Below are positions 1-14,570 of a DNA stretch of 64,000 nt, one piece after another. The stretch covers positions 15,310,875-15,374,874 of the forward strand of contig OZ234495.1 in NCBI GenBank assembly GCA_965153455.1, read 5' to 3'. Source of the DNA: Sphagnum compactum (taxonomy: Eukaryota; Bryophyta; Sphagnopsida; Sphagnales). Within the stretch, counting starts at the first letter, position 1. Every line of letters begins with the position of its first letter. The translations under genes and the position numbers were made by a program. The notes under the pieces are model-generated. The model ran no database searches, was not told where the DNA came from, and saw only the letters and a list, made by a program, of their open reading frames with translations.

Positions 1-623
1 ATCCCTTCTGGGTGAGGAAGGATCCATAAATACCACCACCCATGTGCCACATTGGGTTGGAATGATCCCCCAGAAAGAACTGAAATTTCACCTTGAGTAC
101 CCAAAATACCACAAACAGTAGTAGACCAATATAATCTTTCGTATCAATAACATACCATATCTAATGGAAAAATGGGAAATCATTCACACCCAAGGAAGGA
201 ATTATTATCCATGGGGGCACACAGCAATCTTTCAACAAACACTCAGGCTATGTTGCCAAAAAGAATCCTGCATCAGCTTTACACACTCCACACCTTCATG
301 TGCAGCTTCAAGATTGTGGAAATATGGATCCTCCCACTTTTGCATCCCCTTCCCCTTCAGTTTACGAAGCAAATGAGCTTGCAAATTTTGTCTCTGTCAA
401 AAGAAGTAAACAGAAAACAAAACTAGTTGTTGGCTTCTCAATCTCCAGTAGAAACTTTGTTTCAGGAATTTGTGAATCCCTCAGCAATTTGCAGTCTCTA
501 ATCACTTGCTTAGATTTCCCATTTTCCCCAGAATCCAGGTGGATCTGCTGGGTCTGCTCTGGATTGCCAGGTCCAAGTAGCAGGATGATTGTTACAACAA
601 AGTTTTTTCTTTCTTTCTGAAAG
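1..623. other. 3' flank of the RNase H gene, no recognised gene
   Basis: This stretch lies downstream of the last confident exon of the minus-strand RNase H gene. It probably holds that gene's 3' UTR and possibly a small extra terminal exon. The open frames here are short, run on both strands and match no family I recognise. Confidence 0.4.
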
Positions 624-3267
624 TCATTGGTCAGAATTGAATTTAAATGTACCTGCAAGTGCAACTGCTTCATTGGCCAGTCGATCGGCATCTGAGTTGA
701 ATTCCTGCATCCAAATATTTAAGATGATGACCATCAGTAAAAGACCCAAACCCTTCCTTGTAAACTTATGCAGCAATTCCATCAAGCCACCTAAGTTTTC
801 CAAAAGACATGGATCAAACCAAAGACACAGTAGTAAATGCACCGAAGAAGACAAAGTCTCTGAGTGTGCAGGAGCAGAATTAGGAGAATAACAGGTAGGA
901 AGAGAACAAAACTTAGCACCCTGATACCAAATCAAAAACAGATAAGACACTGAATACAAACACATAATGTAAATGAAAATTAAAATGCATAATATTGATC
1001 AGGAAAAAAATGAAATACACATATAGAACAGATTCAGGAAAAAAGCAGCCGAGAATCAAGATATGCAATGGCCTTACCCTGTCAACATGAGCAATTGAGA
1101 ATTCTACAAAATTTCGCATCAAAGACTGGGCCTCTTTGCAAAGAACTTTTAGTGCTGGGTCATTCACCTTCCAATTCCCTTGTATCTGCACTCAACAACA
1201 TGCAAACCAAGCATGAAGGGTAGCCTTTATGTCAGTTCAAGCAAAACTACAACAAATATGACAACAATGAGTCTGGTGATACTTTGTATCAGTCACAATT
1301 TATCAGACCATCACCTTCATCATGAATGGCAATGACTACCTGCCATTCTCCCCACTGACTTCATCAATCAATACAGAAATCTGCATCCGGACTTTCTTTT
1401 GCATCTCTGGAAGAAAAAACAACGCTCGGTCATGATGTTGACCAGTACTTAAGAAACATAGATGAAGGACAGGTCAACAAACCCACACACAAGATTTCTG
1501 CTTTAAGGAAGATATACAGAAACAAAAACAGTGAAATCTTTGACTCTTGACAATAGGAAAACAGTTGAAAAGAAGAAGTAAAAAAAAACACGTGTAGGCA
1601 CCTGTTGGCACACAAGATTAGAATCACCTTGGACACGGACACGATAAATTCCTCTCTCCAAGGCTCCACAAAGGCCTAAAATAAGTGCCCGATATTCTGC
1701 AACATTGTTTGTAGTTACACCCAGGCCTTCTCTCAGTTCACAAACCTGCCAGAGAGTGTCAAAAGAAACCCCCAACATACCACAGGTTTAAATCTTGATT
1801 AGATGGAGAACGTACCTTCATTCCACATGCAATTCTTTGAGTTGTTACCAAATACAATTTGTAAGCTTTGAAGAAACAAATAATTTACCACAGAGCCATT
1901 GGGTGCTCGGACCAAAGCCCCTGCACCAGCTGGACCTGGATTCCGTTTAGAAGCCCCATCATACTCTATTTGATACACCTCCTCCTGCCACACAAATACC
2001 ACTTTGGTAAATTGGAGCTGAGATCTCCTTAACTATGGCAGCTAAACTTTCTATTTTACAGAATTTGATGCCAAAATACCCATTGCTACTACCGTCTATA
2101 TTTTTTGTAGCTAACAACAGATTATTGGGTTATCACTGCTACAGGATCCAAAGAAAGATTCAGTCATCTGCACCATACTTGTGCTTTGAAATGTTTAGCC
2201 TTCAGCTGCACATCAGGAAAGATTGACTTACCAAGGTGAAGCTGAGGATGACAACAGATTATATTACAACAGTGAGAGCATTCATTCCTTTAGCTGGTTA
2301 GCTGACAAGCAGAAACTATCCTCATCAAAGTAAGTACTTTGGCTCCAGTCTCCACTGGTGAGCTTCCTGATATTGGGATAGAAAAATTGCACCCGTGCAT
2401 GGCTGACAAATTACAAATGATGAAGTTTTCTTTTCAATTTTCTGAAAAGAAGAAAAGACCTGATTTCTAGACAAAGGTTGAGTCTCTGGAGGCGATCTTG
2501 AGCGAGGGCGCTTGCGCACTGATGATTGGGGGCTTTCCAACACTGACACATTGCGGATTGTTGCTGCTTGTCCTGAGGATCCTGGTGATGATAAGTACTG
2601 CTCTGCCTCCAGCCGTGACTTGAAAGATTTAAATTGACTGCCTTTGTACCCTCTAACCTGAAGAATCCCATGGGAGGTTTACTTACATACTGGCAATCAT
2701 CAGGTGCCAAACATGAATTTTGTACACTAAAAATCCAACAGACTTCAATCCCTAAAACCCTAATGACCCAGAAACCCTAAATCATGGAGAAAAACCATAA
2801 GAAGAACATAACAACTGTTGCCATGACTTTACTATCTATTTGTACAGTAAAAATCCACCAGACTCCAATTCCTGAAACCCTAATGACCCATAAACCCTAA
2901 ATCATGGGGGAAAACCGTTAGAATAACATAACCAAGGTTACCAAGACTTCACTATCTATTGACCCCCCATTTGCGGATTGTTGCTTCCCTTCCGAGCTGA
3001 TGTGTATCCAAAGCTTAAATTCTAGAACCCCCACGTCCATTTGCAAACGTGAAGGTCATTCTCATTACCCCCCTCTAGAACTAACATTCAGCTTTCTCGG
3101 TTCATGCTGAAAGCAACACCCCCACCCAAAAAAAAAGACTTGGGTGGTGCAAGATTGGGTGGGAGATTGATTTTGGGAAGCACTACCTGCTGTTGGCAAG
3201 CTACCCATGTGTCGTAGATCCCAGGAATGTAGCCGCATCTCACTGCATAGAACTTTCCTGGTGCCAT
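624..3267 (-). CDS. Viroplasmin-domain ribonuclease H (RNase HI type), six exons
   Basis: It should encode an enzyme that cuts the RNA strand of RNA:DNA hybrids. Minus-strand exons: 3267-3187, 2657-2460, 1984-1889, 1745-1602, 1185-1078 and 704-624. All internal junctions are GT-AG and phase 0, and the product is about 235 aa. Residues 4-50 form a caulimovirus-viroplasmin-like hybrid-binding domain (KFYAVRCGYIPGIYDTW, then KSFKSRLEAEQYL), common in cellular RNases H. A basic linker with RKRPRSRSPP (about residue 75) could be a nuclear signal. The RNase H fold starts near residue 94. Its catalytic carboxylates are all visible: D102 (IEYDGASKRNPGPAGAG), E142 (NNVAEYRA), D166 (QGDSNLV) and D216 (DADRLANEA), with H206 as the usual histidine. 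ATG 3267 opens directly on the domain, but the frame stays open upstream to an ATG at 3393 through a valine-rich repeat, probably 5' UTR. The 3' end is uncertain: the last exon can run to the TGA at 624, or splice at a GT at 652 to an unseen exon. No frameshift or missing active-site residue is seen. Confidence 0.85.
2721..2960. repeat. Tandem duplication of 120 bp in RNase H intron 1, with telo-box-like motifs
   Basis: Two copies start at 2721 and 2841 (TGTACACTAAAAATCCA and TGTACAGTAAAAATCCA). Each contains AAACCCTAATGACC followed by AAACCCTAAATCATGG. AAACCCTAA is the plant telo-box, a motif known from promoters and first introns. The copies have diverged by scattered substitutions. Confidence 0.8.
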
Positions 3268-3320
3268 TGCGGTTGTTGCTGTCTGCCAATCCCTCTCGTT
3301 ATAGGGACTCTTGCTGCACC

Positions 3321-3420
3321 ACAATCCAACTACTACAACTACAACATACAAAACTCCATCTACTACTACTACAACAACAACATACAAATCCAACTAGTAC
3401 TACTACAAGATACAACTCAA
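3321..3420. repeat. CTA/CAA trinucleotide-rich tract upstream of the RNase H start
   Basis: Runs of CTACTACTA and CAACAACAA lie 50-150 bp upstream of the ATG at 3267. On the minus strand they read as poly-valine (GTA/GTT). This explains the artificial-looking upstream frame and argues for 5' UTR rather than coding sequence. Confidence 0.65.
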
Positions 3421-3499
3421 AATCATTTCCTTGAGACACATGGGGTGGACCTTTTTTGTTTTGTGTTGCCTCCAAAAAGAGCATCCAACTAGTGTTGCC

Positions 3500-6400
3500 A
3501 AGCCAAGGTCCTGAAAGGACATACCAAATCCCAACATAGAACTACATGCCACATGTGCTGAATCTGCACATCCTTAGTACAAATTTGGATCTGAAAGTGA
3601 TCAGAATTTTCTTTTTTCAAGTAAAGTTTTGTCAAATGATCAAATTTGTTCTTCCAAAGTGATGGAAATTTTTTGTTTTGTTTTTTTTTTTTGGTTTTTA
3701 CTTGCGAGGATTTGAAAACACAAATCTATACCAAATTAAAATTTTGCCAAATTCTATCCTAAGTTCTAGCAAGTAGCCAAAAATATAAAAGGATGCTACA
3801 TTTGTTTTTTTACTTTCATATTTACTTCTCATCAAATCTGACTAAATCATCTTTTGGATAATCGTTACTTTGACTACATCACAAAATTGAACCAAAAAAA
3901 ACGCATGTATGGGATGTTTTGTTCATGGACATCTCACTTAGGCTTCATCATTAGCAAAAAATATATATCAAACCAACAAAAGATGATGATAAAACAATGA
4001 GATGACAAAAAACCACGAGAATGGCAACAAGAGACTTGGGAAGATACTAAACAATTGAAAAATGTGGAATGCAAGTTGCAAACAAATTCACCCCCTTAGT
4101 CCATTTTGGGGACCTTGCCAAATGAAAAAAGTCCATTGTCAAATGATCCAATGGTTGGATTGAGATGGATCTAAAAGTTGGGTGCAAATAGACCATAAGG
4201 TTGAAAGATGTCATCGTTTTCTTAACAAGATGATCCCATATGGATTCATATGTGTTTAATTGCATATTTAATCTCCCCCCATGTGTAGAAATCTCATATT
4301 GGATAGATATGCAAACATACGCAAGCATTAATTAATACCATACAAATGATGGATGATTTGCAAAGATAAACATTAATATGAATTAACACTCATGATATTT
4401 TTCATGGACGGTGTAATCAAATGAGTTAGTCAAATGGTGTACATGGAAGGCCCCATTTTGCTATCACCACTCACTTTAGGATTGTTCAAACTAACAATGA
4501 ATCTATTTCTCTTCTACTTCCACAACCTAATTATCCTAAACAAGGAAACCAAAAAGTTAATATATTAGTTTGATAGAAACATAAGAATATTGTGTATTCA
4601 TAGCTTCAAAATATATGTTCTTAGTACACATCACAATAAGATTGGGTAGTAGTAAGTGATGTTTGCCATGTTTCTAAGCTTGGTAGTTGGTGTGAGTAAT
4701 TTTAATATTCTAAATATTAAAAAAAAATCAAACAAGAATAACAAGTTACAAATTCACCTTCTTGTTAGCTCGTTAACTAGATCGTTAGCTAGAGTGCAAA
4801 AACAAACAATGAAAGTCATATATATATATATATATATATATAAGTTTGAATTGTATCATAAACTCTCATGGATTCAACCATGAACTTCAATATCATATTT
4901 GTTAAGTTCCCATTGGGATTACTTTGAAATGACAATTTTTCAAAAACCCACTCCAAAAACCAAAACATTTTCATGTCCTCTAATTGTTAAAACTAGTTCA
5001 TAATTCTAAAGTAACTCAATTGTTTGTCATGGTCATCAACCCAACAATGTAAGCTAAAGGTCATGTGAAACAAGCTTGTAAAAATGTTTGGGCTCTCCAT
5101 TTTCAACCTAAATATACACCTATTATACAATCATCAAACTAGAGCTTCCAAACTTGTTTTAGTTATTCCTAGACATCATTAACACTCACTTCTAAATTAA
5201 TTTGTTGGTCTTTATGAATAAGATAAAAATGATTATTTAGGAATAATCATTGTTGTTCATATGTACTGCAAACCAAAACACATGCAAAGCATTTCAAGTT
5301 TTTTTACATTGAAGTGTCCCTAAACTTAAAGATGCAAAACAAAAATTTCAACCACCTTATATTTGTTTTTTTTTTTTTTTTCCTGGCATTCAATTTAATG
5401 CCATATATTAATTAAAATTTTTTGGAGCTAGTAAAATTTCGAACTAAAAGCAAAAATGAAACCATGGGGTGTAAGCAAAATATTTTGACCTTACTTGTTA
5501 CTTTATTTTCTACTTGTAAAGTAAAAATAATAATTTTCAAAAATTTAACCTTCTTTTAACATCTCAAATCAAATAAAACCTTTAGATTTTCTCATTAGCA
5601 TCTCTAGCCTCCTTCTAACTTTTCAAAAAAAAATGTACCATATCATTTGGACTTGAAAAAATACCCCAAAAATATCCCCAAAAAATATGTTAGTTTTCGA
5701 AAGTTGGGTATGAATTTAGCTATCAAAACAAACTCCATTGACAAATATATATATATTAGAATGTTTAACACATCAATATTGAGGGCTGGGAAAAATGAAA
5801 CAATTATTTGCAAATAACATTCATATACTTTCAAGTATTTGAAACCTATTTTCAAACTACCAAAAATTAAAGGTCCAATGCAAATATTTATATGTGCATT
5901 GGAAAAACATAATTATATCAATTTAACTTTTGAAACCAATGCCAACAATAGTTAAGAAAGAATGTACTAAAAAAAATTGATATTATTTTTACAAATTCAT
6001 CTGCTTGTTGTACATTTTATTTGGAGACCCCCAATTTTTGCATAATGGAACTACTTTTTGAGCTATTTTATAATGATTTCACCCATGGAATATAATTGAA
6101 ATGAAAAAAGCTATAATTTTAAAACTTTTATTAATCACAAATTAATCAAAACATTATTTCACAATAATTGAACATGTTAACAACTAGTCCCTTAAATCTT
6201 TAATGCACATGCTATTTTTTCTTATATATATATATGAGATTTACACATCTTATATTAATTATAATTATATTTTCAAAATATATATTACCTTATTTTTGAA
6301 CTCATTATCTTATAATTTTTACCCGACAACCAATATATTGCACCTTATGTTTTTACTCACATATTTTTTATTTTTTCCAAATAGTGTCCCCCTCAAGTAT

Positions 6401-8880
6401 CATCACCAACCAAATTTGTTGAATTTTCATTCCTAAGGTTTTGGTCTTTTATTCATTTTCATTCCATTAATCATTTCCTAGCCAACATGTGTGTTTTGTC
6501 AATAGCAAATTATTAATGATTGGTATTAATTCATATTCATTTCCTTCATAAAATGTCCCCTTTTTCTAATCCCATTTTTTGTGCCACTATTATTTCCCCA
6601 TTCTTATTCCTAGCACAAGGACCAACACATTTTGGACTTGCCTTATGCATTAAGGTGCAACAACATTGACAAGTTCAAAAGGCTAGGGGAATGTTAAATT
6701 CTTCCAACTTCATTTTCTCCTATAGAAGCCACAATTTATGATGTTGATAAAATCTATTTATATTTCCAAAAATGGTTTCCTTCATCATACTGATAACTAC
6801 ATTCACAAGAACAAATCATAAAACCTTGAGTAAACATTTACAATTACTAAATACAACTTGTTTCCAATGTATGTTGCTCGAGCTTGTGAAAAGTTTTCAA
6901 TTTATGTATGCTTGAATAAAAGAAAGGCTATAATGTTTTAGCAACCAGTCATGACATGTACTAATTTTCTACTTATCATGTATCATTTTTTCAACTTCAA
7001 GGTGATCCACATCCCATTCAATTTAGTGCTTGATTCACAATGTTCAAGGAAGGGATGGTGATAAATGCAACAATTACTTGATGAACTTGGAAAACATGAT
7101 GTTGCTACATCTTCATGAGACACTCAATATTTATATTAACATTTCATGCAATTATTTCACATAGTTTCCAAGAAGGAAAAAAAACATGTAAAAAAAGACA
7201 AATATTTCAAACATTGCACTTGGCATGAAACAACAACATACATTAAAATTGAATTTGCAAGAGATGGAATGTGTATAGATGACAAAATAATCAAATTATA
7301 AAATATTGAAAAACTTAAAACAAAAAGAAAAACTCAAACCACATTCTTTTGTTTAACATTTGAATGAAAAAAAGAATCACATTTCATTCAAAGTAGTTTT
7401 GAGAAAGGTTTCAAAAAGTCTAAACCACCTTCAAATCACAAAAGTTAATGTTAATTATAATAATAAACCTTTCCACCCAAAAAGTCTATAGGATTTTAAA
7501 GTGAAAACCCCTTGGCAAAAATGTAGGTGATTTCTACAAGTAAACATTAAAATAATAGGTCAATTGTAATATTTCCCTTGGAAGTTAAATGTACAATTGA
7601 ATAAAAAACATTCTTAATATGAATGTTTGCCAAATTTTGACCTTTCATAGGTTCCTATGTCATTAACCATTACACTTAAAATTGGGGGTTGTTTTTAATA
7701 CATTAAAAATTTTACCTAAAAAATTTTATTATTTTTGTTAGGGTTATATGGTGTAATTTTTCCTAGTATACAAGTTACGTGGTTACATATGTGGATTACA
7801 ATCTTACATGTAAAATCTTCAAAAGATCCCTTAAGATCCCAAGACACTAAAGGCATTTTTGTAAGGTGGTTAAATTTTTCTTTAAAATTTTTAAATATTG
7901 ATACAAATTATTATACAATGTAACAAGGTGTTTTTTAAATACCTCTTCAAATGTGTTTCTCACCCACGATTTTGAATGTTTGTTCCTTTGTTTTCCACCA
8001 CTATCAACATTATGTAGCTTTTCATGGTCAAATTTCAAAAACATTTATTATGTTGATTGACATTGTCACTTGTAATTACAACTATAACTTCATGAAAGTT
8101 GTAACCACATTTTAATTGGTCAAATCTCCCTAATATTTGGTTCATCTATCTCAAAGTTATTTACCAATAAATTACCAATACAATGATTTTTTCATGGTAC
8201 AATAATATATCATGTCAAAAACATCAAGAACCACCACAAATTGGTTGTCACCTTTAGTTTATTCAGAACCTTTAACATCATCAACAACCAAGCCATTGCA
8301 TACATCAAATGAAACTTACCAGTCACACCACAACTCAGGGGTCAACAATTATTGCTATGATCATCTACAACATTACAATCAAATTGTAATTAATATTTTC
8401 AAGGATCATTGAGGATTGTTGTGTAAGTAGTAAGTGGTGAAACTACTTCAGTGGGAGCCATAAAAGCAATTGACAAATTAATGTTTTAATTCTAATAGTC
8501 TTATAAAATTTCCCATTTTTTTCTGATGGTAATTAAATTAGTTTTGCAAAAATAACATGTGTATTAAATTAAATATCTTACACTTTTGCTAGCACATTAA
8601 TTAAATACATAGATACAATTCAATCCATTTCATGTTAGTTTTGTTTACATGATAGTTGTTATCAACTACTAACATTATTATTAACATTATCTTGGTTATA
8701 GTCTTCAATTTGTAAATAAGTACCTTCTTTGTTTATGCAAACCTCACTTTCCTTCACTAAAAAATTCTTACATGTTTCAAGTCATTTTCAAGGATCATTT
8801 CCTTTGTATCCTTTTATTATATCAATGATTGTCAATTTTCAATTTCATTGTAAAATGATTTTTTAAAAAACTTCATAAGT
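3500..8880. other. AT-rich intergenic DNA without a recognised gene
   Basis: Long T and A runs, short TA microsatellites (for example about 4818-4842) and only short open frames on both strands. I recognise no protein family, transposon terminus or RNA gene here. Confidence 0.6.
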
Positions 8881-8899
8881 TATGGGCCCATGTTTTAGG

Positions 8900-11800
8900 T
8901 ATGTACAAGTTGACATCGAAGGACTTTATGTTTTGGAAGTTTAAAATGGAGACTAGTGAAAGCCAATGAGTTGTGTAAAAGCTTGATAAATGTGAAATAT
9001 GTAAAGTCGAATGAATGTGATGTAGTTATAATGTTCATTTACATAAAGAGGGCAAATTGAATTCTTAAATCTTATTATACAAAATTAGTCTAATACTTAG
9101 TTGCTTGCAATGAAAAAAAACTACTATAAAGAGGATTTGGGAAGCACTTCATATCAATATGTGGATAAAGGCTTAACTAATAGGCTTTTTTTTTATGAGA
9201 AAGTTCTTCACCTCCCAAATGAGTCCAAGTGATATAATGGATCAACACTTTAACATGTTGGGAACTATGGAAAAGTAATTGGACGCCATTGGAACACCCA
9301 TTTTCTCTTAAGGTGAAGGCCATGATCCTATTGATGAGTTTGCTTGACAACTGCAAGTTCCTTGTCATTTCTTTAAGGTTTTTAAAATCCATTGACTTTG
9401 AAAATCTCACTTGGGAAGTCGTAACAACCATGTTAAATGTGGAACTCATGAAAAAAATCAAAGTTTGGGTCGTTTAAATTGTTTATTCAATTTGCACTTA
9501 TGCTTTAATTCAAAAAAAATTAAGTCCAAGGTGATAGAAACAAGACAAAAAAACGTTTGTAACTATTGCAAGGAGGTTGGTTAGTGGGTAAAGAAGTGCA
9601 AAAAAGAAGAAATGATTGAAAGGGAATGCAAATGAGAATAAACCAAAAACTTATTGTGTGCCACCATATCGACACCTACACATGTTGTTATTCACCAAAA
9701 AAACCAAATAACATAAGATCTTTCCCCCATCTTTTAAAATTAGTGCATCCCATCCAAACCAAAATATGTCTCACCCATAATAATGTAGGAATCCAAGTCC
9801 AAACTCATACATAAATGAAAACACACAACATGTAAATCAAAATCCTTCTTGCATAAAACACATCAAATCTACAACACCAAAACTTGTGTGATAACTTGGA
9901 ATTTCAAATCACCAAAAGTGATTTGAAAACCTTTTTAGCATGTTTAAATACCAAATGAAATAACTTGAACCAATTCACATTTGAATCGGTTCCAAGTTTA
10001 ACAAACAAGTACCTAACATAAGTTAACCTTAAATCAATTGAGACCTAACTAGGTAATTAACACAACCCTCATGACAAATGGCACATAAGATTTCATTAAA
10101 AATAAATTGCAATATATTTTTATAGTGCCAAAAAATTAGACTTGTCAAATGTTCATTTTCAAAGCAAAAAAGATCTTTTTCAAAACATTACTAGGGGTCA
10201 TCATTTAATGCATCCCAAGATACAATGTTGATGAAAGTAAAATAAAATTCCACATAGATCATGTTGTAAAGGATTTTACCATTTGCTTAATTATTGTGAT
10301 TTCAAAAGTTCAGTAAAGTACATTTCATGTTCATTTATGGTTCATCTATGTGTAATTAAATTTTGGGTAGAAGATAAGTGTTGTTCATTGAGGATTTTTG
10401 ATTTAATAAGTCCATGTACATACTTTTGCAAAACAATTCCACTTCCAGTGATTTAGATTTTTTTTAAAATACCATGTCGATTATAGTAATTATTTTGATT
10501 TTTTTTCTTCACTTAGAAATTATAGTTCTTCAATGTGTGAAAATAGAGTCCCTTTAATAAATGTGTGCTCTAATTTACCACCTAGGTATTTGAACTTAGG
10601 AGGATGCCAAAACAAATTGCCCTTGTACACAATTTCATGAACATTCCAATTTGCAAATACCTTTGAAAAAAAAAAAGGGTAACAAAAAAAAGTTGTTGAG
10701 GTTGAAGATCAAGTTATTGGCAAAACCTTTGTGTCTTAAAGTTATTTGTTTCATTTAGGTCCGCAATGTGGTACCTAAGGCAAAAGAAATATAAAAGTAT
10801 CAATGTCAATGAAAGGTAATGAAATCATCAAAGTTATTTACATTAAGGTCATACATGTCCCTAGATTAGCAAAAAAATATTATTGTGATTAAAACAACTT
10901 CATTAGTTCATGTTATTGCATTTGGAAAAAAATGTGTGATCACCAATGATCAAAAGAAAGTAGACTAGGCATGATAGAAAATTGTATTTATTAGTACACA
11001 AAGGGGACATTGTATAAAATTTTCTTATTACATGTGTATCACAAAAATATTATTTGGGGGTATTATGTGAGGTTGAACCTTTAATATTTTCAAAACATGT
11101 TCATCTTGCTTCTCTTAAACAATCAAATAACATGTAGTTGTGTGTGTGCATAGTTGGGTCATCTAGGTAGAAAGAATGCATTGTTTGTCAAAAAAATCTT
11201 GTGGATGGCATTAACGTTGTCAAGGTTAAAAGCTCACCTTTCATGAAAGTTGTGTGCATGCCAAACACTATAGGAAAACATTTTTGAAGGAATGACATCA
11301 CATGTAGATAATTATTCAAGCTAATTCATATTTACATTTGAGGATCAGCCAAGTCACCATCCTTTGGCAAAGCAAGATACTTTGTATCTTTGACATACTT
11401 CTTTCACAAATCATCATCTACACTTCAAAAATAAAAGAAAAAGATTTTCAAAGTTCAAAGAGTTTAAGGCTTTCATGAAGAACCTAATGAGAAAAAAAAT
11501 ATCACTTGATTTTAAGAAATGAAAATGAAGTCAAATTCACATATAAAGAGGTTCAAAAGTTTTGAACCTTCATAAAATTTAGCACCAAATGTTTTTATTT
11601 ACATGCCCTAGCAAAATAGAGTGGCAAAATTATTGAATTATATAATTGCAATGGTGGAACATGCATTGTGCTACTTACATGGGATGGTAGTAACACAATG
11701 CATGTTTCACCATTACAACCTAGGACCAAAGTACTCAACAAAGGTTATAATGACTATTGTGCACCTAAAAACAAGATCTCCTCACAAAGCAATTCAAGGA

Positions 11801-13000
11801 GTAATGCTTAAAACGGTTTAGGGTGGGAGAAAGTTTATGACAAAACAATTCTCAACGTTTTGGCTAAAATGTTTTTGCTTTCAAATCCCATCAACCAAGA
11901 ATAAAACTAGATGAAAATAGCACAAAATGTATTTTTATGGGGTATGATCAAAACTCAAAAACAGACATATTGATCAATAAAGAGATTTTGAAATTGATAG
12001 TTAGTTGTGACTTTTAATGGTGTCATTTCACATGGTGAAAAGTTCAAAAAATGTTTAAAAACAAATAATTCCCAATGAAGAATATGAGTTTGACTTTGAT
12101 CAAGAAGATGTTTTTAATGTTCCATTTTCAAAAGCAACTAATAAGCAAGTTAGTCCATCAAATCAACTTTTCAAGGACCTACCAATTCTTGCATTGCCAT
12201 CTTTGGAAAGGTGTCACTCGTTGTTACCCCCAAAAATACCAATGAGGAAAATTTCAAAGATAATAGGAACTACATCAGGACTAGTTGACTTTGCATGCAT
12301 TGTTGCCATTGATGAACCCTTGATGTGGCAAGATCTTTTCAAAAGAGAAGACATTGACAAGTGGAGAAAAATTACAAATGACTATTCTGCACTCATGAAT
12401 TGATTCTTTCCTCCTTGTTTTGGTTGCAAATGGTATTAAAGAAATCCTGACATTTATTCTCTACAAAATCAAAAGTTGTCTAATGTCTTTCTAAAAGTGT
12501 ACACGGATGACTTACTTCTCTTTAATAAGGAGTTCAAAGCCATTAAAAATTATTCTTAGATGAAATATCTACAAAAACTCACATTTTTTCTGAGGATTAG
12601 GTAGTGAGAGATCAAAAGCACATGACCATTAAGCTTGGAATTTTGTTCCCAACCAATCTCACAAGAAAAAAAGGAGACAAGGTGTTTCAAAAAAAGAAAG
12701 ACCCAACCTTTTTGCAAAAGGAATATTCCACTTACAACATGCCTTTGAAATACACAAGAAGGTTTTTGTTGGTGCTTTATGTCAATGCAACATCAATACT
12801 TATGAATTATGAAGTAAAACAATGAAATTATTTATGTCTTGAAGCTATAAGATGGATAGTATGAACAAGCAACACATTGGTAGATTTCATGAAATGACAA
12901 AAAATGAATTCATTGTTAGTTCATAATAACACATGGTGAACATTTTTCAAAATGTGAGACCAAATGAAAAGTACATTGTTTTGTAGTCTCTTGCTTGCAT
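8900..13000 (+). mobile_element. Decayed Ty1/copia retrotransposon remnant
   Basis: Pieces appear in the copia order: gag, zinc knuckle, protease, integrase, reverse transcriptase/RNase H, all on the plus strand and full of stops and shifts. Gag-like text begins near 8915 (TSKDFMFWKFKME). A CCHC-like knuckle lies near 9560 (CNYCKEVG then VKKCKK). A VIHVPRLAKKYY segment near 10850 resembles the protease end (YVPGLAKNL in relatives). The integrase landmark near 11600 reads FTCPSKIEWQNYW, against TCPYTPQQNGVAER in intact elements. The RT has YTDDLLLF near 12500. No LTR pair was found. It is a fossil; the boundaries are estimates. Confidence 0.65.
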
Positions 13001-14570
13001 GCAAAACCAATAAAAAGATCATATGCTAGAGTATGTCTTTGAATCCCTTTTGTATTTAATCCTATAGGTTCACAAAACCAATTTCTAATTCAATGATCGT
13101 TGATCACTTAAAAATTCTATAGAGGGACAAGATTACACATGCCTACTACACATGAAGAGAGGCAAAATGTTGTTATAATTGAAGTAGTTGTGAACCATGG
13201 TGAAGATCAGGATGAGGAGGATGTGGAGGTCGTCTTCATTGGTGCTAAACATCCATGACACACATTTGTTGTTGAGTTGAGGAGATTTGCTTTTGAAGAA
13301 CCCAACATCAAACATGAGATGATGATTAAGAATCCAAGATTGTTTGTGTCTCTTTTATACTCTATAAATGTTGTTGCTTAGGTCATTTGGTTTTATTTTA
13401 TTGCAAACATGTTTTATTCCAATGAATCATCCAAGCAAACATAGACTTGTAGCACTATTTCATGGTGAGAAAATTATAGCCTAGTGCTTGGATCATAGGC
13501 TTTCTATCGAAATTCCACCCTCCAAGTTTCATAGAAGAAAGTTAAGGAGTGTCAACCAAACACCAAGATATGATTAATTTAACTTCTTGAAGAAGCCATC
13601 AAAATCACAATAGAAAATACAACAGTACCCTAACTTGAGATTACTTGAGAGAGTGTGTAAAAATTTTGCAATTTTCGCACTAGTTGCCCACCCTTAGTCA
13701 ATCCATTGTTCACCACAACATACCAAAAGACCAAAGAGAAACTCCCAGACCTCATAAACAGAGTTCAAACAATTCAAATTCCAAGATTGTAGATCCTTTT
13801 GAAATCCCTTCCATGTTGAGAAATACAAAGTTCAGTGAAGTGGATCTTGCAATTTGACAACCTCACAAGATTTGTTCAAAAATTGTATCAAATTACCCCA
13901 ATCTAAAATCCCTGTTTGTGAAGATTTCCAAAACCATAAGCTAATGATCCTCATCACAATCTACGGGCATTGTGATTCCAATTGCATTATCCAATAACTG
14001 TGTAGCAGAGTAAGAAGCACAAGTGATGAAGAGGTGATGGAAAAATATTAACAACTTGCTCTCATGGGTGATGGCTTACCTGTACAACTCCTATATGGTA
14101 CTGCAAAGGTCTCGGATTCAAACCAGCTACTAATTAGGTGAAAACCCTACCATGTCCTTTCTGATTCAGCTTGACTTGATCTTGCTACCTTCGTGACTTC
14201 AACACTAGTTACACTATTTTCAGAAATGTTGAAAATTTCAAAAGTTGTTTTTTCAAATAAAGAAAATCATGAAGGAAACATTGAATCTTCAAGAAAACTT
14301 TCTATTTATCAGAATGAAAATTTCAAAATTAATTAATTATTCAACAGACATGTGCTGAAGCTGCCAAGGTAATGAGGTAGCTTGTCAATCAGGTCTGCTG
14401 TTGTGTTCCCATTCTAAGAAAATCAAGAATCAAAAGTCAAAAATCGGAACAGGCAAAAATCTCTCAACAGTTGTCATACACCCTCAATCTGTCTGTTACT
14501 GGTTCTGCATGGTGTAATATGATCTGACCCCATCATAGCTACTGAGACATACAACACCGAGCAATGTAGA
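13000..14570. other. Intergenic DNA, no recognised gene
   Basis: It lies between the copia remnant and the downstream flank of CFAP20 copy 1. Only short ORFs are present. A tRNA-like (SINE-like) stretch near 14070-14130 is listed separately. Confidence 0.5.
14065..14135 (+). repeat. tRNA-like segment, possible SINE remnant
   Basis: GGTGATGGCTTACCTG (A-box-like) is followed about 44 bp later by GGATTCAAACC (B-box-like). That is the spacing of the internal pol III promoter in tRNAs and tRNA-derived SINEs. It shares GGTGATGGCTTA with the better example at 36945. No acceptor stem or tail is evident. Confidence 0.35.

Noticed and set aside
2411-2710. Minus-strand 99-codon frame (starts MAPDDCQYVS)
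   Set aside because: It is an out-of-frame shadow of RNase H exon 2; the other frame continues the viroplasmin domain from exon 1 and has proper splice sites.
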